DNA of 64,000 bases, taken from positions 620,001-684,000 of the forward strand of contig NAJO01000022.1 of NCBI GenBank assembly GCA_002077065.1, written 5' to 3'. This document shows positions 55,299 through 64,000 of the stretch, piece after piece; position 1 is the stretch's first letter; each line of letters opens with the position of its first letter. This DNA is from Cryoendolithus antarcticus (taxonomy: Eukaryota; Ascomycota; Dothideomycetes; Cladosporiales; Cladosporiaceae). The position numbers and the translations under genes were made by a program. The notes beneath the pieces were generated by a model. The model ran no database searches, was not told where the DNA came from, and saw only the letters and a list, made by a program, of their open reading frames with translations.

Positions 55299-57118
55299 AT
55301 GCATATCTCGAGTCTCTTCACAACAGCAGTGAGCCTGGCGCTCTTTCACAACGCACATGCGGCCTCCAACGCAGCGTGGCGAAGCCGATCAATATACCAA
55401 GTCCTCACAGATCGCTTTGCAAGAGCGGACGGCTAGACAAGCGCGACCTGCGATGCATCTCAAGGGCGTTACTGTGGTGGCAACTACCAAGGCATCATAA
55501 GCAAGCTGGACTACATCCAAGGAATGGGCTTCGATGCGATATGGATCTCGCCAATTGTGAAGAACATTGAAGGTAACTTTATCATGAGTGCATGGTCATG
55601 GAATGCGAGACTGACCGTTCGGCAGACACGACTGCGTACGGAGACGCCTATCATGGCTACTGGGCACAAGACATCACGTCCCTCAACTCTCACTTTGGCT
55701 CTTCTGGAGACCTGAAGGCGCTTTCCGCTGCTTTACACGCGCGTGGCATGGTATGCATATCTCGATTTTGTACTGACTATCCCCTCGCTGACCATGCTCG
55801 CAGTATTTGATGGTTGATGTGGTCGTCAACCACATGGCGTATAACGCGAAGGGAAGCATCGACAATATCGACTACACCAAATTTCGTCCCTTCAACAAGA
55901 AATCCAACTACCATTTCCCTTACTGCACGATCGATTACAACAACCTAGCAAACTTGGTAAGTTTGGCTCGGTGCCCAGCACTGCTCGCATAGTTCTCAAG
56001 ATGCATGCTAACGATTTCTCGCAGACCCAAATCCAAGACTGCTGGATCGGCGATACTCAAGTGCCACTTCCCGATCTACGGACGGAAGATCCTGTCGTCC
56101 AACTCGGCTATGCCGCCTGGATCGCAGGCCTCATACCGCAATACGGCATCGACGGCATTCGCCTTGATACGGTCTTGCAAGTCAACACTGGCTTCTGGAG
56201 CACTTTCTTGGCTGCAGCGAATACTTATATGTTCGGCGAGGTCTACATCAATGATGCGTCCTTCGTCTGCAACTATCAGAATTACTTGCCTGGTGTGCTG
56301 AACTATGGACTGTAAGTCAGACCTGCCTGAAGTGGTGTACCGCTCATAAAAGCTAATGTTGTCGCAGATACTTCGCTCTCTTCAACGCCTTCAAGTCCAC
56401 AACCACGGCACCGAAGACTGCGATGACCGACTTGGCGACAGCAGTCAACAACGTCAAGAGCAAATGCAAAGACACGTCTCTCCTCGGCACCTTCAGCGAG
56501 AATCACGACAACCCACGTTTTGCGTTCGTTCAAGGAGACCTGGCTGCGGCGATGAACATTATCTCGTTCACAATGCTCGCTGATGGCATCCCAATCATCT
56601 ACCAAGGCCAGGAGCAACGCTACAGCGCAAGCGGCAGCAACAACGGTGGCAACGATCCCTTCAACCGGGAGGCGATATGGTTCTCGCAGTACAACACTGC
56701 AGCGCCGTTGTATGGCCTGATTAAAAAACTCAACTGGGCGCGCAAGAACGCTATCAGGGATGATAGCACCTACCTATCGTATCAGAGCTGGCCGATCTAC
56801 ACCGATACCACCACGATAGCAACGAAGAAGGGCAAGCTTGTGACTGTGACTTCCAACAGGGGCTCCACGGGCGCAAACTACACGCAAGTCATTCCTGCAG
56901 GCTACACGGCTGGCACTGTCGTGACAGAGCTGCTGGGTTGCACTACACTCACAGCTGACAGCTCGGGGAGCATCGCTGTGCCCATGGGCCTTGGGCAGCC
57001 CAGAGTGTACTACCCTACCGCGAACAGGGGCTCGCAGTGCGGAGGTGCGACAACAAGATCGAGATCTGTTACATCGGGGTTCTCTACGCTGACGAAACTG
57101 GCGCGAAGGAAGCGGTAG
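55299..57118 (+). pseudogene. Secreted alpha-amylase (GH13) gene with one in-frame TAG
   Basis: Five exons: 55299-55572, 55626-55750, 55804-55956, 56025-56311, 56368-57118; all introns have consensus ends. The signal peptide (MHISSLFTTAVSLALFHNAH) is followed by SIYQVLTDRFARADG, then TAG at codon 46 (55434-55436), then in frame [20 protein letters not shown]. In Taka-amylase-type enzymes a Ser stands there. The rest is intact over about 480 codons: [30 protein letters not shown] (nucleophile Asp), YMFGEVYI (Glu) and FSENHDNPRF (third catalytic Asp). Such enzymes hydrolyse alpha-1,4 bonds of starch outside the cell. No starch-binding domain is present. If the TAG terminates, no active enzyme is made; if it is suppressed or is an error, the gene is complete (528 sense codons). 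Confidence 0.85.
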
Positions 57119-57657
57119 ACTGGGATGCCTTGCATTGATGGCGTTTTCGATCAGCGTTTGGGCTGCATGAATGTATGTTGGGTAGATGACGCTAGATGAC
57201 TCGATTTATGAGATGATGTATATACGAATCTACTTCTGACGAACACCACTGCATCGATTTTCACCGTTCATTCTTCCTCATTCACATCGTAACGAATACA
57301 CTGTACCGTGAGGCCACGTGACGGAAGTGCCAAGTGTGCGCGAGTCGGGAGTCGCGACTTCCCAATATGGAAGCGCGAACTTCTCCTACAACATCTTCAT
57401 CACTTCACCTGTAACGCTGCACCTATTCCTTCATCGTCGTGATCGGCGCATCCTCACGGGAGATCAGGGCTTCACTTGCCCTCGAGGCCCTTTTTACTTT
57501 CCCTAAGCCCGCTCTACGCAATCCCCTTCCCCATCAGCCACTTCTAGTCAAACTTCGCGCTCTCCCTACTTCACTGCGAGCGTGACCGACCAGCCCCGAA
57601 CTGCGAACGTCCTAGTCCTTCTTACTCACCAGAAGCTTCCTGTAGCGAGCCAGCCAG
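57119..57657. promoter_or_regulatory. SPT6 promoter and amylase terminator region
   Basis: About 0.54 kb between two rightward genes. CT-rich sequence (57530-57640) precedes the SPT6 ATG. A CACGTGAC motif is at about 57314. No gene. Confidence 0.45.
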
Positions 57658-60600
57658 ATGGCGAGTAACCCTTATTTCGACACGGCGGCCCAGGAGGCCA
57701 GCGAAGAGGAGGAAGAGGAGGAGCTCGATGAGGACGGCAACCCCACCAACCGCCCCGGCAGGAAGATTCGCGATGCCGATATGGATGATTCGAGTGAGGA
57801 GGACGACGATGACGATGAGGAGGCCGCGCGAGCCATTCGGGAAGGCTTCATCGTAGACGAAGATGAGGACGACGAGGAAGAAAAGGCACGGAAGCGTCAG
57901 GAGCGGAAGGAGGAGAGGAAGAAGCGGAGGAGGGAGGAGGCCGAGGATGATATGCTGGACGACGAGGATCTGGATCTCATCGGTGAGACACATGGTGGGG
58001 AGCAGAGGCAGGCGAAGGAGAGCAAGTTCAAGCGATTGAAGAGGGGTCATCGCGAGGATCGAGCGAGTGTAGAGGCAAGGGGTGTGCAGGACATCTTCTC
58101 CGACGAGGAAGAGGGAGGTGAAGGTGCTGGAGCAGCCGCGAGAGCGCGCGCCTTTGGTGGCTATGGTGACGAGATGGACGACTTCATCGAGCAGGATGAG
58201 TTTCCTGACGAGGACGGCGAAAGGTTGCGGGATGATCTGGAGATTCGACAGCCGTCGAAGTCGGGCTACACGAGTTTGCAAAAGCTCAAAGAGTCTGGCC
58301 TCACCGAAGCCGAGCAGGAAGATATTATGGGAGCCTTCGGTGAAGGCAACGAGTTTGAGTGGGCTCTCGCCGTGGAGAAGGACATCATGGCAGATGAAGC
58401 CGACTCCGGTCGACCGACAGAGCTAAAGGATGTCTTCGAGCCATCGCAGCTGAAAGAGAAGATGCTGACGCCCGAGGACGACCTGATACGCATGACCGAC
58501 GTGCCGGAGCGATTTCAGCTTGCTCGTAAGCCGTACAAGGACATCATGGACCTCACCGAGGAAGAGCAGATTGAACGTTCCGCAGAGGAGGCGAAGTGGA
58601 TCTCCAACATCATGTACCCTCGGCAGGGCAGGAGATTGGACAACTTGCGAGAGCCTTTTGAGCAGGCGGTCGCGAAGGTTTTGCACTTCATGAATGTGGA
58701 GAACCTCGAGCCGCCCTACATCTTCCAGAATCGCAAGGACTATCTCATCCACACTGAGCGTATTGCACGCACTCCGGACCCACGATACCCGGACGAGCCG
58801 CAACACGAGATGCATGCCGAGAAGCTCATCACACAGACCAATCTCTGGGAGCTGTTCGACTTTGACCTTCAGTACCGTGCCTTCGCAGAGAAGCGGGAGG
58901 TGATCCGCAACAGCGTTGCCGCGCTGAAGGAAGCCAATCCAGACTTCGAGGACGCTGTCTTCGATGACTTGGTACCTGCGGCTGCTGAGATTGGGGAGCT
59001 GCAGGACATACAAGACTACCTCAATTTCACCTACTCGCAGCAACTGAAGGATCTCGCACTCGATGCCGATGTCGATGGCGCCAATGGGGTCAATGGCGCT
59101 CCGAAGCGAGCTCGAGGCGCACGTGGCGTGTGGGACAAGATCCGGGCGGGTCCAGCATACCACTACGTTCGTGCATTTGGCATCACAGCAGACGCTTTCG
59201 CGCAGAACGCGTCAAGTGTGGGCCGCAAGCACTACACTGAGGACATTCAGTCCAGGCCCGACGATTTCGCAGACACGCTTGTACAAGACCCAGACTACCG
59301 TACTGGAGCAGACGTGATGACTTCTGGCAAGGCGATGTTCGTCGAAGAGCTGGCAATGAGCCCGCGTCTACGAAAGCACATGCGGGTGCTCTACGCAACG
59401 AACATGCTTTTCGATGCTGTCCGCACCGACAAGGGCATGAAGCAAATCGACATCGATCATCAGTACTACGAGTTCAAGTACTTGCGCAACTACGATATTC
59501 GAGCGTTCGTCGACCGCCCAGAGATGTTCCTTCGCATGCTGGAGGCAGAGGAGCAGGGTCTGATCGAGATCAAGATCCGCTTGCAAAACGAGCGACGGCT
59601 TCGCGACGAGTTGCGCAGAGGCATCGAATCAGATGGCTTGTCCGAGGCTGCTGAGCAGTGGAACACTCTGCGGCGCGAAGCGCTCGAGAAGGCGCTGCAG
59701 AAGCTGCACGTGGTCATCACGAAAGGACTAAAAGATCACCTCAAAAATCAGTGCGAGAACAAGATTGCTGTTATCTGTCGAGATGAGTACAGCAGGAAGC
59801 TCGATCAAGCGCCGTACAAGCCCAAAGGCATGGTCTTGGGTACTACACCGCGGGTGCTTGCCCTCAGCAACGGTGCCGGTGAGCGAGTTGATGCTATCTG
59901 TTGGGCCTACGTGGACGAAAACGGCAGAGTGCTAGAGAACGGCAAGTTCGGCGATCTGCGTCTGGGTAACCAGGAGAAGTACATTCCCGATGGTAAGGAC
60001 ATCGCGCCGTTCGTTGAGCTTGTTGAGCGCCGGAAGCCCGATGTCATTGCTGTCTCTGGCTGGTCAGTGGAGGCGAAGCGACTCTATCGCGATCTTCAGG
60101 ACATTGTCGAGCTGCACAAGCTTATGAGCACAGCATACGAGGACCCAGACGAGGACAAGGAAGTATCGGATCCGCTCGAGGTGGTCATGATCAATGATGA
60201 AGTCGCCAGACTTTACCATGCACTGCCACGGGCAGCCATCGACCATCCTGGAGTACCTCCTCTCACTCGATACTGCATTGCGCTCGCCATGTACATGCAG
60301 AACCCCATGAAAGAGTACGCTGCACTTGGTGACAACATCACCTCGATCACCTTCGATCCAAACCAACAGCTCATCCCCAAAGCAAAGCTGAAGAAGCATC
60401 TCGATACTGCAATGGTCGATATGGTCAATCTTGTCGGCATTGACATTAACGATGCCATTAACGACAAGTCTACCGAGAACCTCCTGCAGTACATATGCGG
60501 CCTCGGCCAGCGCAAAGCCGGTCAGATGATCAAGACTGTCAATGGCTGGGGTCACGAAATGATCACTCGAGGCCAACTTGTCGGTGACATGGAACACGGT

Positions 60601-62092
60601 CTGCGCCCGTCTGTGGGTGCGAAGTGCTTCGAGAATTGCGCAAGCTTTCTGTACATCATGTATGATCAGACGGAAAATGACGCCGACTACCTCGACAACA
60701 CGCGTATCCATCCTGAGGACTATGACATTGCGCGCAAGATCGCCGCTGACGCGCTCGAGTTCGACGAGGAGGATATCAAGACTGAGGTCGATCATGGTGG
60801 GCCTGGAGCTGTTGTGCGGAAGCTCGTCGCGGACGATGCACAAGACAAGGTCAATGATTTGTTGCTTGAGCAATATGCTGAGCAGCTGGAGACCAAATTC
60901 GGCCAGCACAAGCGAGCCACGCTCGAGAGCATCCGTGCGGAGTTGCAAAACCCCTTCGAAGAGCTGCGACGAAATTTTACCTACCTCAACAGCAGCGAGA
61001 CTTTTACCATGCTTACTGGCGAGACGGAGAAGACGCTTCAAGAAGGCATGATTATCTCTGTCTCGGTGCGCCGCACTTTCGGCGATCACCTTGAAGTCAA
61101 GCTCGACTGCGGTATTGATGGAGGCATCTCTTCGACGGAGTTCCCAGAGGACATGGAGAAGAACGGCCTTGAGGCTCGCCAAGTCTGGCAATCGAATCAG
61201 GTCATACAAGCCAAGATTACGCATCTCGACACGAGGAAGCTAACTGCGCAGCTGACTATGCGTGAACAAGAGTTGCGCAAGCCATTCAAGCGGGAGATGT
61301 ATCACGGTGTCGACGAGTGGGATGACGATCAGGAAGCACGAGACACGCGAGAGATGAAGAAGGCGACTTCGAACGACTCCTCTGCGCGGATCCAGCGCGT
61401 CATCAAGCACTCGCTTTATCGCGCCTTCAACTCTGCTCAGGCCGAAGCTGAGCTGGCTAAGCAGGGTCGTGGCGACTGCATCATTAGGCCGAGCAGCAAG
61501 GGTACCGATCATCTTGTCATCACTTGGAAGGTGCACGACGGAGTCTTCAAACACGAAGACGTGCTGGAACTCGACAAGGAGAACGAGTTCAGCGTCGGCA
61601 AGACACTGCGCGTCGACAAGGCGACCTATAGCGATCTCGACGAGCTGATCGTGCTCCACGTCAAGGCCATGGCGAAGAAGGTGGATGAGATGATGGGCGA
61701 TGATCGATACCAGAGTGGTACTAAGCAGCAGGCTGGTAAGTGCACCTCAAACATCCATTAAATCGATGGTAGACGCTAACACACATGTCACAGAGGCCTG
61801 GCTAACAACCTACACCGACGCCAACCCCAAGCGCAGCATGTACGTCTTCTGCATCGACCGCTCGTACCCGGGCTACTTCCATTTATGCTTCAAACCTGGC
61901 CGCGACGCGGGGACATTCTTCTGGCCTGTCAAAGTCATCCCTTCGGGTTTCCAGTTGCAGGGGAACAAGTACCCGGATATGAGAGCGTTGAAGAATGGGT
62001 TTAAATTACTGGTGGCGAATCATGGGACGGGTGGGGTGAAGGCACATGGGAATGGGGTGGCGAATGGAGGGAGGGCGGTGCACGCACGGTAG
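57658..62092 (+). CDS. SPT6: Transcription elongation factor Spt6
   Basis: Two exons: 57658-61735 and 61794-62092; 1458 aa. The acidic N-terminus (residues 1-200, runs of Glu/Asp) interacts with Spn1/Iws1 and histones in characterised Spt6. Then come the helix-turn-helix region ([24 protein letters not shown] segment), [19 protein letters not shown] and [20 protein letters not shown] (YqgF/RNase H-like). [11 protein letters not shown] and [20 protein letters not shown] form the helix-hairpin-helix. An S1 domain precedes the tandem SH2 domains ([40 protein letters not shown], and [20 protein letters not shown] in exon 2). Spt6 is a histone chaperone travelling with RNA polymerase II. Confidence 0.97.
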
Positions 62093-62466
62093 GATAGTGT
62101 TGTAGCATCGAAATGATTTAAAAGCGAAGTATTGGGCTGGTCTGTTTGTACATGGGAGCAGTTGGTGTAGGACTAGGTTGCATACGGTGAGCCAGCAGCG
62201 TATCAAAGCTGGCATATCCCAAAAATCATCCACCATCGAGAGCACAGAAACCTTTGGGGAAGCTCGCTCTTGCCACTGTCCGCCGCGATTTCCTGTTGTC
62301 AAGAGGCAAGAGGTGTGATTGCCTCCTACATGCACGTCAACAAAGCCGTCTTCTGACTTCACTCGCTCTCCCATGCAACGAACACACTTCTTGCCTTCAC
62401 AGTCCAATCGCACGACAGACCCCCAACGGAACAATCACGCTCACTTCACATCCAGTCGAAATCACA
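62093..62466. other. Intergenic region upstream of the aquaporin-like gene
   Basis: SPT6 terminator and promoter of the next gene. The aquaporin frame stays open upstream of its ATG to about 62254 but only from non-ATG codons. Nothing else supported. Confidence 0.4.
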
Positions 62467-63673
62467 ATGGCAGACACCACCCTCCCTCTCCACCACGGCC
62501 CCCCTCCACCCACCAAACCCCTCACATCAAAACCCCACCACCCCCTCCCCTCCTCCCTCCGCGACCGCCACCTCGCGTTCCTCTCTGCTCCGATCTACAA
62601 CCTCCTCATCTCAACCCTCTCCGAATTCCTCGGCACAACCTTCTACCTCTTCTTCGCCCTCTCCTGCTCGCAAATCGCCCACACCCCAGCCCTTCCCGGT
62701 GTGCCAGCCGCGGATCTGGCTGTGGCAGTGCTGATCCCGACGGCAGCGCTGCTGTACACGGCCTTGGGTTTTGGGTTTAGTCTGCTGGTTTGGGGATGGG
62801 CTTTCTTCAAGGTTACCGGGGCGTTGTTTAGTCCGGCTGTGGCGGTGGGTATGGTCGTGCTGGGGACGTTGAAGCTGGGACGGGCGGTTGGGGTGATCTT
62901 TGCGCAGTTTGCGGGGGCTCTGGCGGCGGCGGGGTTGGTGAGTGGGTTATTTCCGGGGAGGCTGAGAGGGGAGACGACGCTGGGGGCGGCGACTAGTGTT
63001 GTGAGGGGGTTTTGTGAGTGGCTGTAGCAGAGGGCAAGAAGAGGAGAGAGTTGCTGACGAGAGAGTAGTCATCGAGATGTTGTTGACGGCCGCATTCGTC
63101 TTTTCGGTGTTCGTGCTGGCTGCTGATAAACATAAGGGAGGTGTGAGTATACACCTCACTCACCAAGTGTCTACCGAGAACTGACTTCCATTGCAGTTCC
63201 TAGCGCCCATCGGCATCGCTCTCTCCCTCTTCCTGGCCCAACTCGTCGGCCTCCCTTTCACAGGCGCCGGCCTGAACCCAGCCCGCTCATTCGCCACCGC
63301 AGTGCTGAACCGCCACTTCCCGACCTACCACTGGATCTACTGGCTCGCGCCAATGGTTGGCGGCGTTCTCGCAGCAGGTTTCTACAAGCTGACGAAGTTC
63401 CTGGAGCTCGAGACTGCGATTGGAATGCGTGGCGAAAGCGCACTTGGGCATAGGCGTGGAGTCAGCAATGCTAGCAGCAATGCAACGGCTGGGGGTGTTA
63501 TGGCTCAGGCACATCATGGACATGTTTTGCATCCGGTGCAGGAGCATGGGGATCTTGAGAAGGGATCGCAGGGTGGCATTGGTGGTGTCGGAGTGCATGA
63601 TGCGAATGCGAGTGATTCGGATACGACGAACGACTTGCGCTCACCGAGAGGAAGTGGACAGCGCGAGCACTGA
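62467..63673 (+). CDS. Aquaporin-like (MIP family) channel with variant first NPA motif
   Basis: Three exons: 62467-63013, 63069-63142, 63197-63673; 365 aa. A Pro/His-rich cytosolic N-terminus precedes six predicted membrane segments: LISTLSEFLGTTFYLFFALS, DLAVAVLIPTAALLYTALGF, VIFAQFAGALAAAGLVSGLF, EMLLTAAFVFSVFVLAAD, IGIALSLFLAQLVGLPFTG and WIYWLAPMVGGVLAAGFYKL. The second half-helix motif is canonical (GLNPARSFATAVL); the first is SPA instead of NPA (GALFSPAVAVGM). The Arg after the second NPA is present, as in water-selective filters. The C-terminal tail is Gly/His/Asp-rich. It is related to fungal aquaporins, but permeability is uncertain given the SPA change. Confidence 0.88.
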
Positions 63674-64000
63674 CAACCCGACTCATCCGGCGAGGTCTGA
63701 AGTGTGGTCTCGACGAGCTTGGAAAGTACAGCAGGGAGGAACAGTGCATTTGTTGCATCTTTGAAAACCGAGCGCGGGAGAAACAGAAGGGATTTGCAAG
63801 TAGATGACACTGGAACGAGAATACCTAGCTAGGCATCGGTAAATAGCTTGATAGATCAGCAGAGTACGCTCGTTGCTACCATGCGCTGGCCGCACTATAT
63901 CGCCATGTCTTCCAGGTGCATTGTTTCGCAATTGTGATGGAGCCGGTGATGGCCTCCCGATCGTCTCCCAACAGTTCGCAGATCATCATCGTCAGACCTG
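63674..64000. other. 3' flank at the window end
   Basis: Sequence after the aquaporin-like gene. Short overlapping frames only; no gene or RNA recognised. Confidence 0.35.

Noticed and set aside
55393..55436. An intron ending at the amylase TAG to remove the stop
   Set aside because: The only upstream GT would be GTCCTC, a poor donor, and the removed residues (VLTDRFARADG) are conserved in the family.
61736..61761. Spt6 ending with GKCTSNIH at 61761
   Set aside because: These codons are intron sequence; splicing to 61794 restores the second SH2 domain.

Overview
This window is nuclear DNA of a filamentous ascomycete (Pezizomycotina). The gene families and short introns suggest Dothideomycetes, possibly Mycosphaerellales/Capnodiales, but that placement is inference. 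Supporting signs are compact genes on both strands, 50-110 nt introns with CTAAC/CTGAC branch sites, CT-rich leaders before start codons, and fungal gene families. I found no convincing tRNA, rRNA, transposon or CRISPR array. Exon structures were worked out by hand from reading frame, splice consensus and remembered conserved family motifs; no search was run.

Layout. 1-9.5 kb: 5' part of a gamma-tubulin complex component (GCP3/Alp6 type), a DysF-domain protein, a small membrane-anchored protein, an IFRD-family protein, an isochorismatase-like hydrolase and the mRNA-export adaptor Yra1/ALY. 10.9-17.9 kb: complete acetyl-CoA carboxylase. 18-25 kb: astacin-type metallopeptidase, a small BTB protein and a PNUTS/Ppn1-like PP1 regulator. 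25.9-29.6 kb: Sly1 and cyclophilin-40. 30-39.6 kb: a disordered protein, a gene-poor 2 kb gap, arginyl-tRNA synthetase with two in-frame starts, a GT90 glycosyltransferase and the p24 protein Erv25. 40-44.3 kb: a BTB gene cut by one in-frame TAG, and an aldehyde dehydrogenase. 44.7-50.4 kb: Has1 helicase, the SDH assembly factor Sdh5 and a Ste7-type MAPKK. 51-57 kb is more accessory in character: a HET-domain protein, a 2 kb gene-poor gap and a secreted alpha-amylase gene, otherwise intact, with one in-frame TAG. 57.6-63.7 kb: the elongation factor Spt6 and an aquaporin-like channel.

Most genes are independent housekeeping functions: secretory traffic (Sly1, Erv25), RNA biology (Yra1, Spt6, PNUTS, Has1, ArgRS), lipid synthesis (ACC) and signalling (Ste7). 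No biosynthetic cluster is evident. The most unusual signal is that a single in-frame TAG interrupts two genes that otherwise look fully coding (BTB protein, alpha-amylase). In two weaker cases (after the PNUTS stop, and at 33.3 kb) an open frame continues directly past a TAG. Nonsense mutation, sequencing error, stop readthrough or UAG-to-UGG mRNA editing would all give this picture; only transcript and resequencing data can tell them apart.
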